Shown in pieces: positions 34,243-42,017 of a stretch of 64,000 nucleotides of DNA. The stretch spans positions 62,001-126,000 of the forward strand of contig NZ_JAPEOK010000002.1 of assembly GCF_026341515.1 (NCBI RefSeq), given 5' to 3'. The notes under the pieces are model-generated. The model was given only the letters and a program-made list of their open reading frames with translations. It made no database searches and was not told the DNA's origin. The first letter of the stretch is position 1; the number at the start of each line of letters is the position of its first letter. Source of the stretch: Streptomyces sp. NBC_00878. GTDB lineage: Bacteria; Actinomycetota; Actinomycetes; Streptomycetales; Streptomycetaceae. A program made the translations under genes and the position numbers.

Positions 34243-35036
34243 CGGGTCGGCCCGGCCGTACGCGCGGCGCTGAGATGCTGGCCCGCGACCTGCTCCAGGT
34301 GGACGAGATCGCAGGCGACAGTGACGTACGTGAAGCCCTCGGCGAGCCGTTTGGCGGCGCTCGCGCCGTCCGGGTTGTGGATGCCGACGGCGATTCCGGT
34401 GGTGGCGGCGGCTTCTCGCACCCTGACCAGCGCGGCCTCGAACTCGTCCGCGACCGCGGGGTCCGTGGAGGTGGCTCCGCCGAGTGCGAAGCGCAGGTCG
34501 GAGGGGCCGATGTAGACCCCGTCGAGACCGTCGGTGGCACAGATCTCGTCCACGTTGGCGAGGCCCTGGGCGGTCTCGATCATCGCAAGGACCACGGTCT
34601 GCGCGTGGGCGTCGGCCGGGTTGGGGCCGATGCGCAGGCCCGAACGCATCGGTCCGTACGAGCGCTTGCCGAGCGGCGGATAGCGTACGGCGGCCACCGC
34701 GTCGGCGGCGTCCCGCGCGTTGTCGACGAGCGGGACGATGACACCGGCCGCGCCCGCGTCCAGCGCCTTGCCGATCGGCATCGGGTCGTTGGCCTCGACC
34801 CGGACCAGGCCGACAGCGGTCGACCCCTTCGTGTCGATCGCGGTCAGCGAGGCGAGCACGCCCGCGTACTCCAGCAGCCCGTGCTGGGCGTCCAGCGCCA
34901 CATAGTCGTAGCCGAGGCGGGCGATGCGTTCGGTCGAGACCGGCGAGTCGAGGACGGACCAGTAGCCGACAAGCGGTTCACGGGCGCGCAATGCGGCTGC
35001 GAACGTGGCGGGAGTACTGGCGGAGGCGGAGGGCAT
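34239..35036 (-). CDS. HpcH/HpaI-family aldolase
   Basis: This 265-residue TIM-barrel aldolase belongs to the 2-keto-3-deoxy-L-rhamnonate/4-hydroxy-2-oxoheptanedioate group. The catalytic and metal motifs are LGYDYVALDAQHGLLEY, VRVEANDPMPIGKALDAGAA followed by GVIVPLVDN, MIETAQGLANVDEI (metal Glu) and VYIGPSDLRFALG (Asp). It should split a 2-oxo-3-deoxy acid into pyruvate and an aldehyde using Mg2+ or Mn2+. The ATG follows AAGGAG by five bases. Its stop is coupled to a small ORF. With the dehydrogenase and reductase it forms the minus-strand half of the sugar-acid island. Confidence 0.9.
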   Translation of the reverse strand: MPSASASTPATFAAALRAREPLVGYWSVLDSPVSTERIARLGYDYVALDAQHGLLEYAGVLASLTAIDTKGSTAVGLVRVEANDPMPIGKALDAGAAGVIVPLVDNARDAADAVAAVRYPPLGKRSYGPMRSGLRIGPNPADAHAQTVVLAMIETAQGLANVDEICATDGLDGVYIGPSDLRFALGGATSTDPAVADEFEAALVRVREAAATTGIAVGIHNPDGASAAKRLAEGFTYVTVACDLVHLEQVAGQHLSAARTAGPTR

Positions 35037-35122
35037 GGCAGCTCCTTGAGGATTCGTGCAGTTCAAGCGATTTTGGGCGCCTGACGGGTAGTCCCCTGGT
35101 CGGGGTAGGGGGCCGTGGAGGG

Positions 35123-35161
35123 GCGCCCCGTAAGGGGCGCGGGGAACTGCGCGACCAGCCA
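35123..35161. repeat. Dispersed Streptomyces-type intergenic repeat, copy 2
   Basis: It begins GCGCCCCGTAAGGGGCGC (a near-perfect hairpin) and continues GGGGAACTGCGCGACCAGCC. It matches the repeat at 6573-6610 and lies between the aldolase start and the aldo/keto reductase stop. Confidence 0.75.
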
Positions 35162-35213
35162 CAAACGACCCGCACCCGGAGTGCTACCTGTCGACGGGAG
35201 CACTGGGCGGCGG

Positions 35214-36194
35214 TCACCGGTTGTACGCGGGCATGGGCCCACGCAACCCCGCCCCGACCTCGTCACAAGCCGCCATCACATCGGCCGGCAACGGACCGGC
35301 CCCCGCCGCGGCGATGTTGGCGAGCAGATGCGAGGTCTTCGACCCGCCGAGCAGCAGCGCGTCGGTGGAGTCGCGGTTCAGGAGCCAGCGCAGGGCGAGG
35401 TCGGTGAGCGGAATGCCCGCGGCCGTCGCGACGGCGGTGAGCCGGTCGACCGCGGAGAAGAGCCGTTCGTCCCAGTAGCGCTCCCGGTACATCGCGGCGA
35501 CCGTGGAATCCCCGAACCGGCCCGACTCCGGGGCCTGCTCGAAGCGGTGACGGCCCGTCAGCAGGCCCCCGCCGAGCGGGTTGTAGACCATCGTGCGCAG
35601 GCCGCTCACGGCGGCGTACTCGACGTACTCCTCCTCGATACGGCGCGCCAGCAGGTTGTGCAGCTGCTGGGCGACGACGGGACGCGGCGCGCCCACCTCG
35701 TCGGCGGTGCGCACGAGTTCGGAGATCTGCCAGGCCGCGTAGTTGGACACGCCGAGGGCGCGGATCTTGCCCTCGGCGGCGAACTCGGCGACGGTGGCGA
35801 AGGTTTCGGCGAGCGGTGTCGCACGGTCGGGCTGGTGGAGGTAGAAGAGGTCGACCGAGTCGGTGCCGAGCCGCTTGAGGCTGCCCTCCAGGGCGGCCCG
35901 CAGACCGGCGGCGGAGAGCGGGGCGTGCTCGCCCTGGTCGGGGTGCGGGATACCGGCCTTGGTCGCCAGGACGATCCTGTCGCGCCGCCCGGGCAGGAGC
36001 CCGGCGAGGATGCGCTCGCTCTCACCGCCCGCGTAGCCGTTGGCCGTGTCGACACCGGTGATGCCGGCGTCGAGCGCGGCATCGAGCATGGCCGCCGCTC
36101 CGGAGGCGTCCACGGTGTCGCCGAACGTCATGGTGCCCAGGACGAGCCGGGAGAGCGGAACGGGGATGTTCGGCAGGGTGATGCCGGTGGTCAC
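35214..36194 (-). CDS. Aldo/keto reductase (sugar-acid island)
   Basis: This 326-residue reductase carries the full tetrad: Asp and Tyr in GVDTANGYAGGESE, Lys in VLATKAGIPH and His in LFYLHQPDRATP. NADPH contacts are in ALLLGGSKTSHLLANIA. The GTG start at 36194 has GAAGGA eight bases upstream and overlaps the stop of the preceding small gene as GTGA. It is distinct from the aldo/keto reductase at 5.5 kb. In context it probably reduces an aldehyde released by the aldolase or prepares the sugar acid. No substrate can be named. Confidence 0.88.
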   Translation of the reverse strand: MTTGITLPNIPVPLSRLVLGTMTFGDTVDASGAAAMLDAALDAGITGVDTANGYAGGESERILAGLLPGRRDRIVLATKAGIPHPDQGEHAPLSAAGLRAALEGSLKRLGTDSVDLFYLHQPDRATPLAETFATVAEFAAEGKIRALGVSNYAAWQISELVRTADEVGAPRPVVAQQLHNLLARRIEEEYVEYAAVSGLRTMVYNPLGGGLLTGRHRFEQAPESGRFGDSTVAAMYRERYWDERLFSAVDRLTAVATAAGIPLTDLALRWLLNRDSTDALLLGGSKTSHLLANIAAAGAGPLPADVMAACDEVGAGLRGPMPAYNR

Positions 36195-36541
36195 GAGCGG
36201 GTTCCTTCCGGTGCGGGATAAGCGATGGACTGGCGGCCGTCGATCGCGTGGGTGAGCGCCTGCCGCACGGCGCGCCGCACGATCACCGTGGCGTCGAACG
36301 GGTTGAGCCTGTTGTCGAGACTCACCAGGGAGCGGTTCAGGCTGAGTCCGAGTCCGAGTCCGAGTCCGAGGGCGAGCGTGCTGGGGCCGGGCCCTCCGGT
36401 GGGGGCGGCAGAGGCGGGCAGCGGAACGACGGCGCCGCCGCCCGTACCGCCGAGGGCGCCCCGGCGCCGCGCGGTCCGGCGCAGCACGGTCCGGTGGCTG
36501 GGCGGCCCTGGCGGGGGAAGGGGATGAGGAGTTGGGGTCAT
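36191..36541 (-). CDS. Small Pro/Gly-rich hypothetical protein, first gene of the minus-strand operon
   Basis: This is a 116-residue product. Its ATG has GAAGG six bases upstream and its stop overlaps the reductase start as GTGA. The first 65 residues are Pro/Arg/Gly-rich and include an LGLGLGLGL run from a GAGTCC hexanucleotide repeat. The last 45 (SLVSLDNRLNPFDATVIVRR followed by AVRQALTHAIDGRQSIAYP) look like a folded segment with good codon bias. It may be the remnant or tail of a larger protein or a genuine small one; the family was not recognised. The true start might be a GTG near codon 19. Confidence 0.5.
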   Translation of the reverse strand: MTPTPHPLPPPGPPSHRTVLRRTARRRGALGGTGGGAVVPLPASAAPTGGPGPSTLALGLGLGLGLSLNRSLVSLDNRLNPFDATVIVRRAVRQALTHAIDGRQSIAYPAPEGTRS

Positions 36542-36638
36542 CGTCGACCTTCTCGGATTCTGGAGGGCGACCGGCTCTGCTGTCGTCGCCCGGCCACCGG
36601 GCGACGAACAGGTGTCGCGCCGGAAAAGGTGGCACGCT

Positions 36639-36676
36639 TGCGTGAAGTGCGCAAGAGGTCTCGCGCACTTCGCGCA
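36639..36676. promoter_or_regulatory. Candidate operator in the divergent sugar-acid promoter region
   Basis: TGCGTGAAGTGCGC (36639-36652) and GCGCACTTCGCGCA (36663-36676) are inverted repeats matching at 13 of 14 positions, 10 bp apart. Each arm also lies in a smaller palindrome (TTGCG...CGCAA). It sits about 80-115 bp from both divergent starts and is a natural site for the DeoR-type regulator at 39.3 kb. Confidence 0.55.
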
Positions 36677-36753
36677 GGCTGTGTCATCATCGGCGCCGAG
36701 GCCGTCCTCCCGCTCCGGACCGCCCGACGAGGTACCCGCCGAAGGAGGTTCGA

Positions 36754-38238
36754 GTGTCCCGCACCACCCGCCCGGGGCGCCCGCCCCGCGTACTGGCCCT
36801 CGCCGACGACCTGTCCGGCGCCGCCGAGACCGCGGCCGCGCTCGGCCTGCGCGGGCGGATCGTGCTGGGCCCCACCACGGCACCGCCCCGCGACGGCGAG
36901 TCGGTCGTGCTGGACCTCGACACCCGGCAGCAGGCCCCGGAGGACGCGGCGAACGTGGTACGGGCCGCGCTGGCGTACGCCGACGGAGGCGTGGTCCTGA
37001 AGAAGATCGACTCGCTGCTGCGGGGCAACCTCGCCGCCGAGGCGGCCGCGTACGCGACCGGCGCCACGGGTGTCGTGATCGCCCCCGCCCTGCCGGTGGC
37101 CGGCCGTACCGTGCGCGAGGGTGTCGTCAACCTGCACGGCACCGCGCTGCACACGACCGACGCCTGGCGCGCGGAGCCGGGAGCGGCGCCGGTGTCGGTG
37201 GGGGCCGCCCTGGGCGGCGTACCGACGCGGGTGGTGCCACTGGCGACGGTACGCGCGCCTGAACCGGCGCTGTACGACCGGCTGCGGGCGCTCGTGGCCG
37301 AGGGCCACCACCCGGTGTGCGACGCGGAGACGGACGCGGACCTCGACGCGATCGCCGAGGCCGCGCTTCAACTCGGGCCGGGAATGCGGCTGATGGGTAC
37401 GGGCGGGCTGGCGGCGGCACTCGGACGCAGGCTCGCGGCGGCGGCGACGACAGCGGCGGAGACGGTTGCGGAGGAGGCGGCGCACGGCGCTGGGCTGCTC
37501 CCGGGAACGCTCGGCGACCGTCCCACGGAGGCCGAGCGGAGCCACCGCACGGAGACTACTGAGCGGGGCCGTCGCACAGTGGTCGCCAGGGTCCGCCCCG
37601 CGGATCCAGACCAGGATCGCCCGGCAGATGGCGACCAGCATCGCCTCGCAGATGCCGACCAGGACCGCTCCCCGGCCAGACCGCTGCTCGTCGTGGTCGG
37701 CACCGCAGAACCCACCGCCGTTGCGCAGATCGCGCAACTCGTCGCGGTCGGTGCGCGTCACATCCCGCTGCCCGCGCACACCCTCACCGACCACTCCACC
37801 AGGTCGACCCTGAACATCCGTACAGAAGACGGCCGCACGCCGGACGGCATCACCGTCGTCAGCATCGACGGCACCCACGCCGTCGATCCCGGTGCGGCCC
37901 GCAACCTGGTCGTGGGTCTGGTCCTCGCGGTCACCGAGGCCGCGCACGACAGCGACCTGGTCCTGACCGGCGGCGAGACAGCCCGCCGCGTTCTCGACGC
38001 CCTTGGCATCCGCGAACTCCTGCCCCTCGACCAGATCCATCACGGCGCCGTGCGCTCCCGCACGGCCGACGGCCGCCACGTCGTCACCCGCCCCGGCAGT
38101 TACGGCGACACCGACTCACTGCTGCGCATCGCCCGCGCACTGCGGCCAGGCCTCACGCCGCACCCCGGCCACACGCCGCACTCCGACCAGCCGGTCGCCC
38201 CACCCCTTTCGCCCGCCCCGCTAGGAGAACCCACGTGA
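36754..38238 (+). CDS. Four-carbon acid sugar kinase (DUF1537)
   Basis: This 494-residue protein matches the DUF1537 kinases, which phosphorylate D-threonate, D-erythronate or related acids at C4. The N-terminal substrate domain begins LALADDLSGAAETAAALGLR and includes KKIDSLLRGNLAAE. The C-terminal ATP domain has LTGGETARRVLDALGI and PGSYGDTDSLL. An unusual Asp/Gln-rich insert with PADPDQDRPADGDQHRLADA repeats (about residues 285-310) separates the two. The GTG start follows GAAGGAGG. Its stop overlaps pdxA2 as GTGA. It feeds PdxA2 in a pathway to dihydroxyacetone phosphate; which acid is used cannot be told. Confidence 0.9.
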   Translation: MSRTTRPGRPPRVLALADDLSGAAETAAALGLRGRIVLGPTTAPPRDGESVVLDLDTRQQAPEDAANVVRAALAYADGGVVLKKIDSLLRGNLAAEAAAYATGATGVVIAPALPVAGRTVREGVVNLHGTALHTTDAWRAEPGAAPVSVGAALGGVPTRVVPLATVRAPEPALYDRLRALVAEGHHPVCDAETDADLDAIAEAALQLGPGMRLMGTGGLAAALGRRLAAAATTAAETVAEEAAHGAGLLPGTLGDRPTEAERSHRTETTERGRRTVVARVRPADPDQDRPADGDQHRLADADQDRSPARPLLVVVGTAEPTAVAQIAQLVAVGARHIPLPAHTLTDHSTRSTLNIRTEDGRTPDGITVVSIDGTHAVDPGAARNLVVGLVLAVTEAAHDSDLVLTGGETARRVLDALGIRELLPLDQIHHGAVRSRTADGRHVVTRPGSYGDTDSLLRIARALRPGLTPHPGHTPHSDQPVAPPLSPAPLGEPT

Positions 38239-39290
38239 ACGCAGCCCCCACCGCCGCGCCCGCCGAGCAGTCCGGCACCGCCGGACGCCCGCTCCCGATC
38301 ATCGCGGTGACCATGGGCGACGGCGCCGGCATCGGACCGGAGGTCATCGTCCCGGCGCTGCTGAACGCCGACACCCTGCGCGGCTGCCGCCCCGTCGTCG
38401 TCGGCGACGCCGCACGCCTCCGCCAGGCCGCGGACATCCTCGGCGTCACCTGTGACATCGTGCCCGTCGACGGCCCCGCCCAGGCGGAGTTCACGCCCGG
38501 CCGCATCAACGTCGTGGACCTCGGCCTGCTCCCGCCCGACCTCCCCTGGGGCGCCCTCTCGGCGAAGGCCGGCGACGCCGCGTACCACTACGTCCGGGTC
38601 GCCGCCCAACTCGCCCTGAACGGCGACGTCCACGGCATCTGCACCGCCCCCCTCAACAAGGAGGCCCTGCACGCCGCCGGACACCTCTACCCCGGACACA
38701 CCGAACTCCTCGCCCATCTCACCGGCGTCGAGGAGGTGTCGATGATGCTGTCGACTCCCAAGGTGAAGGTCATCCACGTCACCACGCACATCGGTCTGAT
38801 CGACGCCGTCAACCGGATCGAGCCCGGACTCGTCGAGCGCACCGTGCGCCGCGGCCACGACGCGATGGTCCGCGCCGGCGTCGAGGCACCCGTGATCGGT
38901 GTGTGCGGCATCAACCCGCACGCCGGTGAGAACGGCCTGTTCGGCAACGGCGAGGAGGAGACGAAGATCGTCCCGGCCCTGGAGGTGCTGCGCGCCGACG
39001 GCATCGACGCGCGCGGCCCGCTCCCCGCCGACACGGCCTTCTTCCTCGCGGCCCGCGGTGACTACGACCTCATCGTCGCCATGTACCACGACCAGGGCCA
39101 CGGCCCGGTGAAGGTCCTCGGCATCGAGGCGGGCGTCAACCTCACCGTGGGCCTGCCGGTCATCCGTACCTCCGTCGACCACGGCACCGCCTTCGACATC
39201 GCCGGAACCGGCCGGGCCGAGGCCGGTAGCATGGTCGAGGCGCTGCGCCAGGCCGCCGAGATGTCATCCGCTCCGGCCGCCGCCCGCTGA
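38235..39290 (+). CDS. pdxA2: PdxA2-type 4-phospho-sugar-acid dehydrogenase
   Basis: This is a 351-residue enzyme of the PdxA family: AVTMGDGAGIGPEVIVPALL, TAPLNKEALHAAGHLYPGHT and VAMYHDQGHGPVKVLGIEAG hold the NAD, metal and substrate contacts. Stand-alone PdxA makes a vitamin B6 precursor. PdxA2 proteins next to DUF1537 kinases instead oxidise and decarboxylate D-threonate- or D-erythronate-4-phosphate to dihydroxyacetone phosphate and CO2. The GTGA overlap with the kinase makes this role the likely one. The start is therefore the coupled GTG. Confidence 0.9.
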   Translation: MNAAPTAAPAEQSGTAGRPLPIIAVTMGDGAGIGPEVIVPALLNADTLRGCRPVVVGDAARLRQAADILGVTCDIVPVDGPAQAEFTPGRINVVDLGLLPPDLPWGALSAKAGDAAYHYVRVAAQLALNGDVHGICTAPLNKEALHAAGHLYPGHTELLAHLTGVEEVSMMLSTPKVKVIHVTTHIGLIDAVNRIEPGLVERTVRRGHDAMVRAGVEAPVIGVCGINPHAGENGLFGNGEEETKIVPALEVLRADGIDARGPLPADTAFFLAARGDYDLIVAMYHDQGHGPVKVLGIEAGVNLTVGLPVIRTSVDHGTAFDIAGTGRAEAGSMVEALRQAAEMSSAPAAAR

Positions 39291-39342
39291 CCCCGGCCCG
39301 TCGGCACCATCGGCACCACAGGACACCAGAGGACAGAGACTG

Positions 39343-40128
39343 ATGTCTGCGATCGGCTCCAAGGCCCGGCGCGACCGGATCGTCCAGCTCGCCACCACCA
39401 CCGGCCTGACCAGCGTGGAGGAACTCTCCCAGCTGTTCGGCGTCACGGCCTCCACCATCCGCCGCGACCTCGCCAGGCTCACCACCGACGGACGGCTCGC
39501 CCGTACGTACGGCGGCGCGATGGCCCTGTCCGCGCACCCGGAGGCCTCGCTGCGCCAGCGCACCGGCGAGGCCTACGACGCCAAGCGCGCCATCGCCCGC
39601 TGGGCGGCGGCCCAGGTCCAGCCCGGCGAGACCCTGCTGCTCGACGCGGGCTCCACGGTCGGCGCGCTCGCACACGAACTGCGTACGGCCAAGGACGTGA
39701 CCATCGCGACCACCGGACTGACGGCGCTTCAGGAACTCGCCGACGTCGAGACCGTCCACGTCGAATGCCTCGGCGGCACCCTCAGACCGCTCAGCCAGGG
39801 CTTCGTCGGCCCGTTGACCGAGGCCGCCCTCGAACGGCTCACCTTCGACCGGGTCTTCCTCGGCACCGACGGAGTCTCGCCGGAGCACGGGATCTGCGAG
39901 GCGGACCTGCGCCAGACCCGCCTGAAGGAACTCATGGCCCGCCGCGCCGACCACGTCTACGTACTGGCCCACGCCGCGAAGCTGGGCCGCCGCCCCTTCC
40001 ACGCCTGGGCCACCCTCCCCGAGGGCTGGACCCTGGTCACGGACGACACGGCCGACCCCGGCATCCTCGACGAACTGCGCGGGCGCGGAGTGAACACCGT
40101 CCTGGCCGAGCCCGTTGGTGCCCTCTGA
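39343..40128 (+). CDS. DeoR-family sugar-responsive repressor
   Basis: This 261-residue regulator has the DeoR N-terminal helix-turn-helix (RRDRIVQLATTTGLTSVEEL followed by SQLFGVTASTIRRDLARL). The C-terminal sugar-phosphate sensor has LLLDAGSTVGALAHEL, TTGLTALQELA and FLGTDGVSPEHGICEAD. It should bind a sugar phosphate such as the product of the kinase and release its operator. It is 52 bp after pdxA2 and likely co-transcribed. The paired GCGCACTTC sites at 36.6 kb are its probable targets. TGACC repeats begin at its stop codon. Confidence 0.92.
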   Translation: MSAIGSKARRDRIVQLATTTGLTSVEELSQLFGVTASTIRRDLARLTTDGRLARTYGGAMALSAHPEASLRQRTGEAYDAKRAIARWAAAQVQPGETLLLDAGSTVGALAHELRTAKDVTIATTGLTALQELADVETVHVECLGGTLRPLSQGFVGPLTEAALERLTFDRVFLGTDGVSPEHGICEADLRQTRLKELMARRADHVYVLAHAAKLGRRPFHAWATLPEGWTLVTDDTADPGILDELRGRGVNTVLAEPVGAL

Positions 40129-40187
40129 CCTGGCATGCCCTGACCTGACTTGACGCGATCTGACCCGACGTGACCTGACCTGACATC
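40126..40187. repeat. TGACC-rich degenerate repeat starting at the DeoR stop codon
   Basis: The stop codon opens a run of irregularly spaced TGACC/TGACT/CTGACCTGAC motifs over about 60 bp. A second imperfect repeat with CCCTTCCCGGCAAC-like units follows at about 40217-40273. Confidence 0.65.
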
Positions 40188-40354
40188 GTCGGCCGCGGCC
40201 CGAGCGGCACGTTCGCGCCGATTCCCGGCAGCCCCGTTCCGGCAATCCCTTCCCGGCAACCCCTTCCCGCCGGGCCGGACAGCAGCATGATGTGGGGAAC
40301 ACCGTGCCCGGTTCCAGGACCCGGGGACCGGCCCGGCCCCATGGGGGAGGATCC

Positions 40355-41845
40355 GTGGACAAGGCACAGACCACCGGCCACATACCCGAAGGCGACGCGC
40401 ACGCGGGGGACTTGGCGGAGTTGCGGGACCAGGACTTCGACTACCTCGACGCCGGCGGGCACACCTACCTCGACCACACGGGAGCGGGCCTCCCGCCGAC
40501 CTCGCTCGTCCGGGGGAGCGCCGCCCGCATCACCGGCGGCCTCTTCGGGAACCCGCACTCCGAGAGCCCGGCCTCCCGCGCCTCGGGGCTGCTGCTGTCC
40601 CAGGCCCGCCACGCGGTGCTCCGTCACTTCGCCGCGGATCCGGCCGAGTACGCCGTCATCTTCACCCCCAACGCGACCGGCGCGCTGCGCCTGATCGGCG
40701 AGGCGTACCCCTTCACCCGCCGCGGCAGACTGGTGATGTCGCTGGACAACCACAACTCGGTGAACGGCTTGCGCGAGTACGCGCGTTCGCGTGGCGCGAC
40801 CACCGCGTACGTACCGGTGAGCGGCCCCGGGCTGAGGATGGACGAGCAGCGGCTGCGCGCGGCCCTGCCCGCCCGCGAACGCGGACCTGGACCCGGCTCC
40901 GGACGCGGACGCGGTTTAGGCCTGCGGAGAGGGCGCGGCGGTGAGCGCCGGCACGGACTGCTCGCCTACCCGGCGCAGAGCAACTTCACCGGCGTCCAGC
41001 ACCCGCTCGACTGGATCGCGGCGGCCCAGGAGCGCGGCTACGACGTCCTGCTCGACGCGGCCGCCTACGTACCCGCCAACACCCTCGACCTGAGCCGCTA
41101 TCACCCCGACTTCACGGTCGTCAGCTGGTACAAGGTCTTCGGCCACCCCACCGGCGTCGGCAGCCTGATCGCACGCCGGAACGCGCTCGCGAGGCTGCGC
41201 CGCCCCTGGTTCTCCGGCGGCACGATCTACGCGGCCAGCGCGCAGGCACAGTGGCATGTCCTCGCGGACGACGAGGCGGCGTTCGAGGACGGCACGGTCA
41301 ACTTCCTGTCCGTCCCCGACGTGACGGCCGGGCTGGAGTGGATCGACGCCATCGGCCTGGACCGCGTACACGCCCACGTCACCGCGCTGACCGGGCAACT
41401 CCTCGCGGGCCTGCGGGCGTTGCGCCACAGCGACGGCTCACCGCTGGTGAGGGTGTACGGACCTGTCGGCCTCGTCGCCCGGGGCGGAACGGTCGCGCTG
41501 AACCTGCTGGGTGCCGACGGCCGGGTCATCGACGAACGGGTCGTCACCCGCGACAGCGCCCGGCGCGGGATCTCGCTGCGCACCGGCTGCTTCTGCAATC
41601 CCGGCGCGGGCGAGGCGGCGTTCGCACTGCCACCGAGCCGACTGCGCTCGGCCGCGGGCCGCCGACCTGCCTCCCTGGAGGCGTACATGGAGCTGCTGGG
41701 CATGCCGTCGGCGGGCGCGGTCCGGATCTCGCTCGGCCTGTCGTCACAGCCCAGGGACATCGAGACGTTCCTGACGTTCGTGCGGGAGACCTATCGGGAC
41801 CGGGTGCCCGGGGTCGCCGGACTGGAGGCAAGGGCGGGCTGCTGA
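40355..41845 (+). CDS. Class V aminotransferase-fold protein, molybdenum-cofactor-sulfurase-like
   Basis: This 496-residue PLP enzyme resembles the N-terminal (sulfurase) half of MoCo sulfurases. The PLP Lys is in VSWYKVFGHPTGVGSL, the substrate pocket in LDHTGAGLPPTSL and FGNPHSESPASR, and the catalytic Cys candidate in SLRTGCFCNPGAGE. The C-terminal MOSC domain of full-length MoCo sulfurases is absent, and no molybdoenzyme genes are nearby. A Gly/Arg low-complexity insert (RERGPGPGSGRGRGLGLRRG, about residues 190-210) interrupts the fold. The GTG start follows GGGGGAGG; a longer frame begins upstream without a site. It could supply sulfur to a molybdenum enzyme elsewhere or have another desulfurase role. 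Confidence 0.83.
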   Translation: MDKAQTTGHIPEGDAHAGDLAELRDQDFDYLDAGGHTYLDHTGAGLPPTSLVRGSAARITGGLFGNPHSESPASRASGLLLSQARHAVLRHFAADPAEYAVIFTPNATGALRLIGEAYPFTRRGRLVMSLDNHNSVNGLREYARSRGATTAYVPVSGPGLRMDEQRLRAALPARERGPGPGSGRGRGLGLRRGRGGERRHGLLAYPAQSNFTGVQHPLDWIAAAQERGYDVLLDAAAYVPANTLDLSRYHPDFTVVSWYKVFGHPTGVGSLIARRNALARLRRPWFSGGTIYAASAQAQWHVLADDEAAFEDGTVNFLSVPDVTAGLEWIDAIGLDRVHAHVTALTGQLLAGLRALRHSDGSPLVRVYGPVGLVARGGTVALNLLGADGRVIDERVVTRDSARRGISLRTGCFCNPGAGEAAFALPPSRLRSAAGRRPASLEAYMELLGMPSAGAVRISLGLSSQPRDIETFLTFVRETYRDRVPGVAGLEARAGC

Positions 41846-41854
41846 ACCAGCCGC

Positions 41855-41903
41855 ACCGGGCGAGTACCGGGCGAGTACCGGGCAAGTACCGGGCAAGTAC
41901 CGG
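41855..41903. repeat. 11-bp tandem repeat, four and a half copies
   Basis: Units read ACCGGGCGAGT (two copies) then ACCGGGCAAGT (two copies) and a partial copy. The tract starts nine bases after the sulfurase-like stop codon and lies upstream of the ROK gene promoter. The period is close to one DNA helical turn. Confidence 0.95.
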
Positions 41904-42017
41904 AACGCTGTCCGGTGATGGAGGGTATCCGCAGGGTGAAAGCGTCAAATCCCCCCTCTTCAAAGGAACCTTGCTTCTTTTATTGACGGCGGAAAAGAAC
42001 GGCTCTAGGTTCCGGGC

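Noticed and set aside
41855..41903. Regular direct repeats that could suggest a CRISPR array
   Set aside because: The units are 11 bp with no spacers between them and no cas genes.
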